A DNA stretch of 64,000 bases from positions 3,133,623-3,197,622 of the forward strand of contig OY282444.1 in NCBI GenBank assembly GCA_958296125.1, read 5' to 3'. The notes under the pieces were generated by a model. The model was given only the letters and a program-made list of their open reading frames with translations, was not told the origin of the DNA and searched no databases. Source of the stretch: an uncultured Poribacteria bacterium (GTDB lineage: Bacteria; Poribacteria; WGA-4E; PCPOR2b). The position numbers and the translations under genes were made by a program. This document shows, one piece after another, positions 26,144-35,150 of this stretch (positions within the stretch are counted from its first letter, which is position 1; every line of letters starts with the position of its first letter).

Positions 26144-27304
26144 ATGACAAGTGAACTGAAAGTCGGTTTGGTCGGAGTCCCACGCGGTTCGGGGTTTATC
26201 CGGGCGTTCCAAACTGTAAATGAAACCGCCCTCGTTGCCATTTGTGATATTAACACCGAAGTCCTAAATCAGGTGGGCGATCAGCATGGGGTTAAGGAGC
26301 GATACACAGACTTTGAAAAGATGGCAAAGTCAGACCTCGATGTGATTCTAGTCTCTACACCGATGCCCTTGCATGTGCCCCAAGCTGTCATTGCGCTTGA
26401 TGAAGGAAAGCATGTCCTCTCCGAAGTCCCTGCCGCAACAGATCTTGAACAGTGTTGGCACCTCGTTAATGCCATCAAAAAGAGCGGAAAGAAATATATG
26501 ATGGCGGAGAACTATACCTACATGAAGCCGAACGTGTTGGTGCGCGAACTCGCTCGACGCGGCCTGTTTGGCGAAATCTACTTCGGTGAAGGCGCGTATA
26601 TCCATGAATTGAAGGCGGGCAACGAACGGACAACGTGGCGGCGCAAATGGCAGACCGGACGCAACGGGTCAACGTATCCGACGCATAGTCTCGGTCCTGT
26701 GCTGCAATGGTTTGATGAGCGCGTCTGCACCGTCTCCTGTTTCGGCACAGGGCACCATTATCGCGATCCGCGCGGCACGCACTATGAAAACGAAGATAGC
26801 ACGACGATGATGTGCAAGACGACAAACGGTGGATTGATCGAAATCCGGGTAGATATGCTGTCCAATCGTCCTCACAATCTCACCTATTACAGCTTGCAAG
26901 GAACACAGGGGTGTTACGAGGCACCACGCGGTTTTGGAGATGCCCCGAAGATCTGGTTGGCGGACTATGCTGAGAAAATGGAGTGGCGCTCGTTGTGGGA
27001 TTTCGAGGAGGAGTTTATGCCAGAGATGTGGCGCAATCCGCCGGAGGAAGCCCTACGCGCTGGACACGGCGGTGGCGATTATTTCGAGATCCGCGAGTTT
27101 GTCGATTCAATTATTGACGACACAAAGCCCCCAATTGATGTTTACGAATCCCTTGACATAACGGTGCCGGGGCTGGTTTCAGAGGTGTCGATCAATCAGG
27201 GTGGGATTCCGCTGCCTGTGCCCGATTTCCGGGAGATACGGCGTTTTCCAGAGGATTTACCGGAGTCGTTGCGGGATAGCGAGATTATTTCGGTTCAGTT
27301 GTAG
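26144..27304 (+). CDS. Gfo/Idh/MocA family oxidoreductase (2)
   Basis: NAD(P)-dependent dehydrogenase-like enzyme. The N-terminal nucleotide motif is divergent (GLVGVPRGSGFIRAF), with the EKP-equivalent written SEVPAA. A glycosyl-hydrolase-109-like HxxxxYM element (MAENYTYMKPN) follows. The long C-terminal domain includes GTQGCYEAPRG. At 386 residues it is full length. AAAGGTGAG precedes the ATG. The missing lysine of EKP suggests altered catalysis. The substrate is likely a sugar or cyclitol; it may work with the PhyH gene 139 bases downstream. Confidence 0.82.
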   Translation: MTSELKVGLVGVPRGSGFIRAFQTVNETALVAICDINTEVLNQVGDQHGVKERYTDFEKMAKSDLDVILVSTPMPLHVPQAVIALDEGKHVLSEVPAATDLEQCWHLVNAIKKSGKKYMMAENYTYMKPNVLVRELARRGLFGEIYFGEGAYIHELKAGNERTTWRRKWQTGRNGSTYPTHSLGPVLQWFDERVCTVSCFGTGHHYRDPRGTHYENEDSTTMMCKTTNGGLIEIRVDMLSNRPHNLTYYSLQGTQGCYEAPRGFGDAPKIWLADYAEKMEWRSLWDFEEEFMPEMWRNPPEEALRAGHGGGDYFEIREFVDSIIDDTKPPIDVYESLDITVPGLVSEVSINQGGIPLPVPDFREIRRFPEDLPESLRDSEIISVQL

Positions 27305-27371
27305 TAGGGCAATTACCCGTCTAAGCTCATGCAAATCGATGCCAGAGGTATCTTCATCGACGGAATTTTAA

Positions 27372-27400
27372 TTGACAAACAGCTAGCGTCGGTATACCAT
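27372..27400 (+). promoter_or_regulatory. Possible promoter TTGACA-N17-TACCAT
   Basis: A perfect -35 at 27372-27377. The -10 is weak (TACCAT at N17, or TATACC at N15). It would serve the PhyH gene at 27443. Confidence 0.4.
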
Positions 27401-27442
27401 AGCCGCTCACACTATATTCCACATTTGATAAGGGGATTGCTT

Positions 27443-28258
27443 ATGAGCCAAACTTCAGGAAATGGAAACTATTTAGCCAATCAAATTGTGAACGAAGCAC
27501 AGATTCAGGAATGGGTGAATCAGTTCCATCGGGACGGTTTTCTGTTTTTACAAAATGTGTTACCACCAGATTGGTGTGCCCAGATGCGTGAGGACTTGGA
27601 TTGGGCGTTAAAAGAAAATCCGAACTGCCTCAATGGTGTGAGTGAACGCCTCGCACTCGCCCACCGGATGTTTGAGACCAGCGAAACCAATCTCAAGCTA
27701 TTTGACTTGGAGCCCATCGTCAGCTTTGCCGAAGCCCTTATCGCCCCAAATTGCCACGTCATCCACAACAACTCATTCCAGAGTTTTCCGGGTGGCGGTA
27801 TCACACAGTGGCATCAAGATGATGCTCCCCATTTCACTGTTACAGATGGCAAACCACCGAAGAATATCCGTTTGTCGGTCATGTTTTTCACTGCAAACTA
27901 CTATCTGACGGATGTCACCGAGATCAAATATGGCGGCACAGAGGTGATTCCCGGCTCCCATCTGTTCGGTATGGGTCCACCCCCTGAAATTGAAGGGACA
28001 GAGTGGGAGAGCAAGATTCACTATAATTTGGGCAAAGCGGGAAGCGTCGTCATGTTCAACAATCAGGTGTGGCATCATGGGGGGCTTAATCGCAGCGACC
28101 GAACACGGTATATGACACAGATTACCTATGCCCGCCGCATGATTGGACACAAATATTATCCTTTCATGAATTACAACATGCCAGAACACATCTACAAAGA
28201 TGCGAATCCGAGGTTAAGGCGATTGCTGGGATTCCTTGAGCATGGAGCTTACGGTTAA
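27443..28258 (+). CDS. Phytanoyl-CoA dioxygenase (PhyH) family protein (2)
   Basis: Fe(II)/2-oxoglutarate oxygenase of 271 residues. HxD iron ligands are in TQWHQDDAPHF. The distal His and cofactor Arg are in NNQVWHHGGLNRSDRTRY, and KYGGTEVIPGSHLFG lies between. The start at 27443 has AAGGGGA upstream; the frame back to 27329 is unlikely. N-terminal DGFLFLQNVLPPDWC is typical of the family. It is not closely similar to the tandem pair at 49-51 kb. Confidence 0.87.
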   Translation: MSQTSGNGNYLANQIVNEAQIQEWVNQFHRDGFLFLQNVLPPDWCAQMREDLDWALKENPNCLNGVSERLALAHRMFETSETNLKLFDLEPIVSFAEALIAPNCHVIHNNSFQSFPGGGITQWHQDDAPHFTVTDGKPPKNIRLSVMFFTANYYLTDVTEIKYGGTEVIPGSHLFGMGPPPEIEGTEWESKIHYNLGKAGSVVMFNNQVWHHGGLNRSDRTRYMTQITYARRMIGHKYYPFMNYNMPEHIYKDANPRLRRLLGFLEHGAYG

Positions 28259-28428
28259 TGGCAATCAGAGAATGGCTCATGTAAAAAGAGAGTACAATAG
28301 TTGAGGAAACGTGTTACCTTACTAGGTATGGAAGGCCCAATAATAGCTCTAATTGATATGGACGAGTTTAAACCCCAAATGGCATTTTCTGTTCCGTTGC
28401 TACTCAATATCCATTACGGAGGAAGTAT

Positions 28429-28779
28429 ATGAATCACAAGACGATTCGCATCGCTTTTATTGGGTTCCATTTCACTTTGGCTATCGTCGTATTGCTTCAA
28501 AGCGTTTGGACGGTGAAACATGCTCTCAATACAGGCGGGACAGCCAATCACGCTTTACTCACCTTAGCCATCATCGAGACGTTAGCCGCAATTGTCTTTA
28601 TGATTCCGCGGACGATTCGCTTAGGCGGTTTGGTCCTGCTTTTAGTCTTCGCCGTTGCTTTTTCGGTTCACCTTCTTCATGGTGAACTTGAGTTAGGACT
28701 GTTGGTCTACGCTGCGGGAACACTGTTTGTTGTTATTCACGGGAATGCTTTCCAAGGGAAGTGCACGACAGCTATCTGA
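28429..28779 (+). CDS. Small integral membrane protein, 116 aa
   Basis: Function unknown. Four hydrophobic segments at about residues 6-24, 42-58, 64-82 and 88-104 should cross the membrane, with short polar loops. GGAGGA six bases before the ATG supports translation. The C-terminal HGNAFQGKC is polar. Directly downstream lies a decayed transposase. Confidence 0.65.
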   Translation: MNHKTIRIAFIGFHFTLAIVVLLQSVWTVKHALNTGGTANHALLTLAIIETLAAIVFMIPRTIRLGGLVLLLVFAVAFSVHLLHGELELGLLVYAAGTLFVVIHGNAFQGKCTTAI

Positions 28780-28783
28780 TTGA

Positions 28784-29049
28784 GGGAGTTGTAATGCACA
28801 AAGTTTCAACAGATGGCTTGATGAAGAGTTATGTCCATTTTTGGATGCCAAGTGTGTCGTGATAATGGATAATGCGCGTATTCACAAGCCCCTTGAGACC
28901 TAAGCATTGATACAAGGGGGTGGCGCATCGTTGTTATACTTGCCCCTTATTGGCCGGATTACAATTCTGCTACGTTTTTGGTGAATTATCTCTCTATTAC
29001 CTGGACCCACCTATCATCTCAGAGGATTCAAGATTTTATGAGAAGATAA
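28784..29049 (+). pseudogene. IS630-type transposase remnant (DDE domain)
   Basis: Conceptual translation from about 28799 gives NRWLDEELCPFL, then VVIMDNARIHKPLE and, after a TAA at 28901, LIQGGGASLLYLP. A one-base deletion near 28945 shifts the frame to PYWPDYNS. This order, DNAxxHK followed by GxxxxYLPPYxPDxN, is the catalytic core of IS630/Tc1-type DDE transposases. Only the C-terminal part remains, with a stop and a frameshift, so it is inactive. I saw no terminal inverted repeats or flanking TA duplication. Confidence 0.68.
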
Positions 29050-29107
29050 AAACCCTTGATACGTTTATCCTTCATGATGTTTGGAACTATTAAATCGAAG
29101 GAACTCC

Positions 29108-30136
29108 ATGAAAGCAATCATTTTTCACGAGCAGGGCGGAATTGATAAACTCCGTTACGAAGAAGTCCCGGTCCCGGTCATTACACCCTCAGAAGTGTTG
29201 GTCCAAGTCAAGGCGTGTGCAGTAAACCACCTCGACATCCGCGCTCGACGGGATCGCCCAGAGGTTCAACCATTTCCCCATATTCTCGGTTCCGACATCT
29301 CTGGGGATGTGGTCGAAGTGGGAACGGAGGTCCACAACGTCACCGTTGGTGATCGGGTGGTACTCTCACCCTGCATCCCCTGCGAACAGTGCCCGGATTG
29401 CCTCAACGGCGATGAAAATATGTGTGACTTTCAGGAGCTGTTGGGCTTTCAGACCAACGGCGGTTACGCGGAATACGTCAAAGCACCTGCCAAAAACGCC
29501 ATTCGGATCTCCTCCAATCTCTCATACATCAATGCCTCTGCCATCCCAATCGCCTATCTCACGGCGTGGCACATGCTCGTAGTGCGGGCACAAGTTCGTC
29601 CCGGCGATGATGTATTGATCTTATCCGCTGGTAGCGGTGTGGGGAGTGCTGGCTTACAAATTGCCAAATTGTGTGGTGCACGAGTCTTTGCGACCGCGAG
29701 TACGGAAGAGAAACTTGAGCGTGCCCGCCAGATGGGAGCCGATTTCACAGTCAACTACACGCAAACCGATTTCAGCGAAGCCATTCACGATATGACAGAC
29801 GGCCGAGGGGTTGACATCGTATTTGAGCATGTTGGGGCAGCGACATGGGATCAGAGCGTGGCAAGTCTTGCAAAAAAAGGCTGCCTTGTCTCGTGCGGTG
29901 TCACGACGGGGCATATCGGCGAGATTAACATCCGCAAAATGTACCAGAAGCAGTTGACACTCATGGGATCAGCGTTGGGGACGACCTCTGAACTTCGCAC
30001 GGTTATCCGTCTTGCCGAGCAGGGAAAGCTGACACCGATTATTGATCAGGCGTTGCCGTTACAGGGAGCGGCGGAAGCACATCGCATCATAGAAGCGCGG
30101 GAAAATTTTGGCAAGATTTGTCTCCAGCCAGAATGA
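29108..30136 (+). CDS. Zinc-dependent alcohol dehydrogenase-like (MDR) protein
   Basis: Medium-chain dehydrogenase/reductase of 342 residues. The GroES-like N-domain has HILGSDISGDVVEVG and the four-cysteine structural-zinc lobe PCEQCPDCLNGDENMC. The Rossmann domain has SAGSGVGSAGLQIAKL. The ATG at 29108 has AAGGAA upstream; the 29081 start is not favoured. It is probably an NAD(P)H-dependent oxidoreductase of the quinone-reductase/ADH boundary group. The SDR gene follows 61 bases later. Confidence 0.85.
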   Translation: MKAIIFHEQGGIDKLRYEEVPVPVITPSEVLVQVKACAVNHLDIRARRDRPEVQPFPHILGSDISGDVVEVGTEVHNVTVGDRVVLSPCIPCEQCPDCLNGDENMCDFQELLGFQTNGGYAEYVKAPAKNAIRISSNLSYINASAIPIAYLTAWHMLVVRAQVRPGDDVLILSAGSGVGSAGLQIAKLCGARVFATASTEEKLERARQMGADFTVNYTQTDFSEAIHDMTDGRGVDIVFEHVGAATWDQSVASLAKKGCLVSCGVTTGHIGEINIRKMYQKQLTLMGSALGTTSELRTVIRLAEQGKLTPIIDQALPLQGAAEAHRIIEARENFGKICLQPE

Positions 30137-30138
30137 TT

Positions 30139-30160
30139 TAGGACTTGTACCTAAGTCCTA
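30139..30160 (+). terminator. 8-bp hairpin after the alcohol dehydrogenase gene
   Basis: TAGGACTT and AAGTCCTA with a 6-base loop begin 3 bases after the stop codon. A short A-rich run follows instead of a T-tract, so termination efficiency is doubtful. Confidence 0.35.
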
Positions 30161-30197
30161 TGATTAAAAAAGGACTCAGAGGGGAGGGGGAGTTTTC

Positions 30198-31028
30198 ATG
30201 GGAAAATTGGATGGTAAAGTCGCAATGATCACGGGTGCTGGCAGGGGTCACGCCGAGGCAATCGCCCTGAGATTCGCAAAAGAGGGTGCCGCGGTTTCCT
30301 TATGCGATGTAATTCCAGTGACAGGGTTGGAGGACAGGGTGGGCTCGAAGATAAGAGCTGCTGGCAGAAAGGTTCTCTGCTTCCAGACCGACGTTTCAAA
30401 AGAGGAACAGGTCAACAAGATGGCTAAGGAAACCATTGAAACCTTCGGTACAGTCGATATCCTCGCTAATGTTGTCGGCATCGCCGGACCCACCAAAGAT
30501 GTTTGGGATATGACCTTGGCGGAGTGGAAACGGACACTTTCCGTCAATCTCGATTCGCACTTCCTCTGTTGCAAAGCAGTGCTGCCCGAAATGATACAGA
30601 AGCGATATGGGAAAATCATAAATTTTAGTTCGGGCACAGGTAAACAGCCACTTTCCCATAGGGCACCGTATGCCACCTCAAAGATGGGAGTAATTGGTTT
30701 CACACGAACACTCGCCGCCGATGTTGGACGTTACAATATCAATGTCAACGCAATCTGTCCGGGTTGGCATGAGGAGAGGAGTGTCGAATTGGCGCAGGCA
30801 CGGGCAGAATACATGAGCCAGCCCTTTGATGAGGAGGCATTTCGCGAGCGGATCAGACAGCCAGATCCGAAGAGGGTTCTCGCAGGCGGATGGTGCACCG
30901 ATGAAGGCTATCGTGAAAAAGGATCGGGATCCGAAGAGATGGCTGCCTTAGCACTCTTTCTTGCCTCGGATGATTCAGCGAACATGACGGGACAGGACAT
31001 CAACTGTGACGGCCGGGTTATGTGGTAG
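30198..31028 (+). CDS. Short-chain dehydrogenase/reductase
   Basis: Classical SDR fold of 276 residues. The cofactor motif is TGAGRGHAEA, whose last Gly of TGxxxGxG is replaced by Ala. LANVVG corresponds to NNAG. The catalytic Ser-Tyr-Lys is visible as NFSSGTG and YATSK, and NVNAICPGW follows. AGGGGAGGGGGAG lies upstream. It is likely co-transcribed with the alcohol dehydrogenase upstream. Substrate unknown. Confidence 0.87.
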   Translation: MGKLDGKVAMITGAGRGHAEAIALRFAKEGAAVSLCDVIPVTGLEDRVGSKIRAAGRKVLCFQTDVSKEEQVNKMAKETIETFGTVDILANVVGIAGPTKDVWDMTLAEWKRTLSVNLDSHFLCCKAVLPEMIQKRYGKIINFSSGTGKQPLSHRAPYATSKMGVIGFTRTLAADVGRYNINVNAICPGWHEERSVELAQARAEYMSQPFDEEAFRERIRQPDPKRVLAGGWCTDEGYREKGSGSEEMAALALFLASDDSANMTGQDINCDGRVMW

Positions 31029-31068
31029 TTCACCTTATCTAGATAAAGGTGAAAGGAGGTTTTTTACG

Positions 31069-31311
31069 ATGGTAGAAGTGCTTGAAATTATAGCGGATTT
31101 GGGGCTCTACATTAACGCGATACACCAGCACAATCAGAACACATCAGGGCAAACCTTTTCTGTTCACCAATCCCCTCAAACTCTGTCTCATAATCGTACG
31201 TCACTTTCACGTCTGTCGCACCACACCAGTCACATTTCCCACGAAAATAATCCGCCTTCTGTGCCACTAATTCTTGATGTTTATTGTCCAACTGTCTGGC
31301 AGACCGGATGA
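31069..31311 (+). CDS. Possible short or truncated ORF with a very strong ribosome-binding site
   Basis: AAAGGAGG lies nine bases before an ATG opening an 80-codon frame that begins MVEVLEIIADLGLYINAI. After about 15 codons the frame runs antisense through the end of the HEAT-repeat gene and becomes low in complexity (His, Ser, Gln). The good start and implausible body suggest the beginning of a gene cut by rearrangement. I do not recognise it. Confidence 0.3.
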   Translation: MVEVLEIIADLGLYINAIHQHNQNTSGQTFSVHQSPQTLSHNRTSLSRLSHHTSHISHENNPPSVPLILDVYCPTVWQTG

Positions 31312-31663
31312 GATCAATTGCACGTTGGCGCAGTTTTGGGTCCGTTTCTTTCTTTGCAATCCTTTCAAGAATTGGCTGCAACTGCGAATCGTTTGGTTGC
31401 CCGCCATCGTCAAGGGTATGCCATGCCGCCTTGCGAACATTGATGTCAGGATCTTGAAGCCCACGGTATAGTGCCGCCCACACGGCATCAATTCGTCTGC
31501 GAACGTGGCACGGACAAAGATTCTCCATCGCAGCCATCCTGTCCTCCGGGTCATCCGAATATGCCATCGAAAGATAAAAGTCAATTTTGTCGCCGCGCAA
31601 GCGGTCTTCGCCGCGACGATGGTGTCTCTTCTGGTATTTATTCTTCGCTCGTTTTTTTGCCAT
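31112..31663 (-). CDS. HEAT-repeat protein with C-terminal zinc ribbon
   Basis: Hypothetical protein of 183 residues. The N-terminus is highly basic (KKRAKNKYQKRHHRRG). Residues ~30-120 look like two to three HEAT/PBS-lyase-type helical repeats (RMAAMENLCPC, NVRKAAWHTLDDGG, KLRQRAIDLIRS). The C-terminus has CDWC and CSDC pairs about 30 residues apart, suggesting a zinc ribbon. AAGGAGGGAG precedes the ATG. The combination suggests RNA or protein binding; the role is unknown. Confidence 0.7.
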   Translation of the reverse strand: MAKKRAKNKYQKRHHRRGEDRLRGDKIDFYLSMAYSDDPEDRMAAMENLCPCHVRRRIDAVWAALYRGLQDPDINVRKAAWHTLDDGGQPNDSQLQPILERIAKKETDPKLRQRAIDLIRSARQLDNKHQELVAQKADYFRGKCDWCGATDVKVTYDYETEFEGIGEQKRFALMCSDCAGVSR

Positions 31664-31748
31664 TGCTCCCTCCTTACATCAACTGTGAAAAAATTGAGTT
31701 GTTCAGGGGGTTAGTTGTCCATCGAACGCTTGAACCGTTGCGTTGACC

Positions 31749-32930
31749 TCATAATTTCTTGTACGCTGGCGACATTGCCCGCATCTGTTCGACAACCTTG
31801 GGCACTTTTTCAATGACCTCATCGATTTCCGCTTCCGTGTTATCTTTACCGAGCGAAAACCGGACGGTGCCTTGCGCCAACCGCGGTGGGAGACCGAGCG
31901 CAGCCAAAACGTGAGACGGCTCCATCGAGCCAGAGGTACAGGCTGAACCGGTTGAAACACAGATACCTTCCATATCCAACCGCAAGATGAGACTCTCCCC
32001 TTCGATATACTCAAAAGAGATATTCAATGTTCCGGGCAAACTGTTTTCAGGATCGCTGTTCTCATGGATATAATTGATGCCTTCATGCAATCCTTGGCGT
32101 AACTTGTCTGTTAATTGATTCAGATGTTCAACATTCGATTCTCGCTCTTTCTTCGCTAATGCTGCCGCTTGACCAATCCCAACAATCGAGGGGACATTCT
32201 CTGAACCTGCCCGCCGGTTCCGCTCATGTGAACCCCCGTGAAGTAGGTTTTCCAACCGTGTGCCACGTCGAAGGTACAACGCGCCGATCCCCTTAGGTCC
32301 ATAGATCTTGTGTGCAGAAAGCGAAAGCATACTAACACCTAACGCTTGAACATCAACAGGTAGCTTGCCGACAGATTGCACTGCGTCCGTATGGACAGGG
32401 ATACGATGTTCTTGAGCGATTTCGCAGACTTCCGCAATCGGTTCAATAGTGCCTGTCTCATTGTTGGCGTGCATAATCGAGATGAGGATTGTCGTGTCCC
32501 GAATCGCCGCGCGCAAATCGTCGAGTTGAATCCGTCCATGCCGATCAACAGGCAGATACGTCACCTCAAATCCACGTTTCTCAAGGTATTGGCATGTATG
32601 CAACACCGCGTGGTGCTCGATTGCAGAGGTGATGATATGATTGCCTCCATTGCGGCTCTGCTGCAACTCGGCAATCCCTTTGAGGGCGTAGTTGTCAGAC
32701 TCCGTCCCGGTACTCGTGAAAACGATTTCGCTTGGACTTTTGGCATTGATGAGGGCTGCAACCTGTTCACGCGCATCATCAATCGCATTGCGCGCCTCAC
32801 GTCCGTAGGTGTGGATGCTCGAACCGTTGCCAAACTGATCGGTCATAAAGGGAAGCATCGCCTCGAGTGCTTGTAGGTGAATTGGAGTTGTTGCGTTGTG
32901 GTCGAGATAAATACGTTTCATAATTTTCAT
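31749..32930 (-). CDS. Cysteine desulfurase (NifS/IscS family)
   Basis: PLP enzyme mobilising sulfur from cysteine for Fe-S clusters and thiolated tRNA. The YLDHNATTP start motif, EHHAVLHT, HTDAVQSVGK, the PLP lysine in LSAHKIYGPKG and the active cysteine loop STGSACTSGSMEPSHVL are all present. The RRAGSENVP substrate-binding motif is intact. Two ATGs (32930 and 32921) are possible and neither has a clear ribosome-binding site. No iscU is adjacent. It may also serve tRNA thiolation. Confidence 0.93.
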   Translation of the reverse strand: MKIMKRIYLDHNATTPIHLQALEAMLPFMTDQFGNGSSIHTYGREARNAIDDAREQVAALINAKSPSEIVFTSTGTESDNYALKGIAELQQSRNGGNHIITSAIEHHAVLHTCQYLEKRGFEVTYLPVDRHGRIQLDDLRAAIRDTTILISIMHANNETGTIEPIAEVCEIAQEHRIPVHTDAVQSVGKLPVDVQALGVSMLSLSAHKIYGPKGIGALYLRRGTRLENLLHGGSHERNRRAGSENVPSIVGIGQAAALAKKERESNVEHLNQLTDKLRQGLHEGINYIHENSDPENSLPGTLNISFEYIEGESLILRLDMEGICVSTGSACTSGSMEPSHVLAALGLPPRLAQGTVRFSLGKDNTEAEIDEVIEKVPKVVEQMRAMSPAYKKL

Positions 32931-32951
32931 TACCAGTAGGACTTACGCACT

Positions 32952-33213
32952 TCAGATTGCAGGCGCACAATTTAGGGGATGAATAGTCCCAATATCTGAA
33001 TTGAGTTTTTGAAGATATTCAGCGAGAAGTCGCCGATGACATTTTTCAGCAGCCTCTACACAGCAGACAACATTCGTGGAGCCTTGCTATGTTGACCTCC
33101 CCTCTTATGTTCCTTTCGTCGATGTTCTGTCCTATGCTCGTTTCTGTCGAACCCATGACTGCTAAAATCGATTTAGGGAGCCTGAGCATTATTTCAACGC
33201 TTTCGATCGCCAT
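32952..33213 (-). pseudogene. Frameshifted small ORF downstream of thrS
   Basis: The ATG at 33213 with GGAAGGG upstream opens a frame (MAIESVEIMLRLPKS to RGEVNIARLHE) that stops at 33046. A shifted frame continues across the same point as EAAEKCHRRLLAEYLQKLN and stops at 32952. The first half faintly recalls small UPF0175-like antitoxin-type proteins; this is only an impression. A single-base frameshift in a ~87-residue gene is the simplest reading. It covers most of the otherwise empty 32931-33259 gap. Confidence 0.35.
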
Positions 33214-33259
33214 GCAAGAACCCTTCCGATTCAAATGATTCAGGGAAACCTTCAATTTC

Positions 33260-35077
33260 CTAAAGCTGATTCGACCGGAGTGCAATGTGCTCTTGGACAG
33301 CGGCTATAAATTCTTCCACAGGCAAACCGTTTTGACGCGACCCATCCCGTTTACGGAGAGAAACGGTGCTGTTTTCAATCTCCCTGTCGCCGACAACAAG
33401 CATATAAGGCACCTGCATCAACTGAGCTTGACGAATCTTTGCATTCATGCGGTCGGGTCCGAGATCCGCTTGTGCACGAATCTTGGCTGCTTTCAACTGT
33501 TCGGCAATTTTCTGAGCATAGTCGTTGTGGCTGTCGTTGATTGGAATCACACGCGCATGTTCCGGTGAGAGCCAAACAGGAAATTTACCGGCATAATGCT
33601 CAAGCAAGAAACCAATCATCCGCTCGTGCGTGCCGAGTGGTGCGCGATGGAGGCATATCGGGATTTCAGAATTGCCTGCTCTATTGACAAAACTCAGATC
33701 ACATCTCGCTGGAACAGCAAAATCGACCTGATTCGTAGCGAGGCTAAATTCTCTGCCGATGGCACTCCAAATCTGTACGTCAATTTTGGGACCGTAGAAA
33801 GCGGCTTCATCAGGGACCTCCACAAAAGGCACGCCACCATTCTTCATCGCGTTACGGACCATCTCTTCGGTTTTGAGCCACATCGGTTCATTGTCGATAT
33901 ACTTTTTGCCAAGGCCGGCTTTGCCGTGTGTACTCAGACGCATCACATACTTTTCGACCCCGAAGATTCGGAAATATTCGAGGTATAGGTCAACGACCCC
34001 CATAAATTCCTCTTCAAACTGCTCCTCCGAGCAATAAATGTGTGCGTCGTTCATCTGCATGGAGCGCACTCGCATGAGACCAAAGAGCTCACCACTTTTT
34101 TCAAAGCGATAGCAGGTGCCGTATTCGCCCAAGCGAAGTGGTAAATCACGATAGCTACGCGGCTTGCTATCAAAAATCTTGTGATGGAATGGGCAGTTCA
34201 TCGGTTTCATGTAGTAACGCACCCCCTCCATCTCCATTGGCGGATACATGCTCTCGGCATAATGCGAGAGGTGACCAGTGCGCTCAAACAGTGCGTCTTT
34301 GGCAAGGTGGGGTGTCCTGACCCGATCATATCCTCGCTTCTCTTCCATCTCTTTGGCAAGTGCCTCTAGCTCCTCAATGACGATGCCGCCGTTTGGCAGC
34401 CACAAAGGAAGTCCAGGACCAACATCCTCATCAAAGATAAAGATTTCTAAATCCCTGCCTAGTTTTCGATGGTCTCGTCTTTTCGCCTCCTCAAGCATTT
34501 GCAGGTGCTGCTTGAGTTCTGCTTTGGTGTGCCACGCTGTGCCGTAGATGCGCTGAAGCATGGCACTGTTTTCATCGCCCCGCCAATATGCACCAGCGAC
34601 AGTCAAAAGCTTAAAAGCATTGGGCTTTATTTCGCCCGTATCTCCGACGTGGGGACCTCGACAAAGGTCTTCAAAGGTGTCTTGCCGATAGGTACTCAAA
34701 ACCGGTGTTTCATCGATCGCAGTCCCATATTCATCAGTGCTGCCTTCGATTAGTCCATCTATCAGCTCCAATTTATAGGGCTGATCTTTGAATAGTTCAC
34801 GTGCTTCATCGGGACTGATTTCCCGATAACTAAACTCATGTTTGCCGGCGACGATTTGTCGCATCCGCTTCTCAATTTTCTCTAGGTCTTCCGGCGAAAA
34901 CGTAAGCGGCTTACCGTCGTTATCCTTTCCGAGATCAAAATCGTAATAAAATCCATTTTCAATCGGTGGTCCAATAGCGAGTTTGGCATCTGGATAAAGT
35001 GCCATGACCGCTTGTGCCATCACATGCGCGGTACTGTGTCTGATTTTATAAAGCTGATCCTTTTCTGAATTTTCCAT
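33260..35077 (-). CDS. thrS: Threonine--tRNA ligase lacking the TGS domain
   Basis: Charges tRNA-Thr and edits Ser-tRNA-Thr. The protein begins directly with the editing domain (HSTAHVMAQAV, the first HxxxH), whereas standard ~640-residue ThrRS has a ~60-residue TGS domain first. Motif 2 and 3 regions are intact: MNCPFHHKIF, RYEKSGE-type FRFEKSGELFGL region, and HRAPLGTHERMIGFLLEHY. The anticodon-binding domain (RVIPINDSHNDYA to end) is complete. The ATG at 35077 has GGAGAG upstream and an in-frame TAA six codons before it, so the TGS is truly absent from this ORF. No T-box leader is visible. Confidence 0.95.
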   Translation of the reverse strand: MENSEKDQLYKIRHSTAHVMAQAVMALYPDAKLAIGPPIENGFYYDFDLGKDNDGKPLTFSPEDLEKIEKRMRQIVAGKHEFSYREISPDEARELFKDQPYKLELIDGLIEGSTDEYGTAIDETPVLSTYRQDTFEDLCRGPHVGDTGEIKPNAFKLLTVAGAYWRGDENSAMLQRIYGTAWHTKAELKQHLQMLEEAKRRDHRKLGRDLEIFIFDEDVGPGLPLWLPNGGIVIEELEALAKEMEEKRGYDRVRTPHLAKDALFERTGHLSHYAESMYPPMEMEGVRYYMKPMNCPFHHKIFDSKPRSYRDLPLRLGEYGTCYRFEKSGELFGLMRVRSMQMNDAHIYCSEEQFEEEFMGVVDLYLEYFRIFGVEKYVMRLSTHGKAGLGKKYIDNEPMWLKTEEMVRNAMKNGGVPFVEVPDEAAFYGPKIDVQIWSAIGREFSLATNQVDFAVPARCDLSFVNRAGNSEIPICLHRAPLGTHERMIGFLLEHYAGKFPVWLSPEHARVIPINDSHNDYAQKIAEQLKAAKIRAQADLGPDRMNAKIRQAQLMQVPYMLVVGDREIENSTVSLRKRDGSRQNGLPVEEFIAAVQEHIALRSNQL

Positions 35078-35150
35078 AATTCTCTCCAGTAATTAGCGGC
35101 TCTTGCGAGTTGGCCCTAGCTGCAACTCCTGCTCCTCAAGTTTCCTTCAA

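Noticed and set aside
35078-35150. T-box leader for thrS
   Set aside because: Only 74 bases separate the tRNA terminator from the start codon, with no T-box sequence or antiterminator fold.
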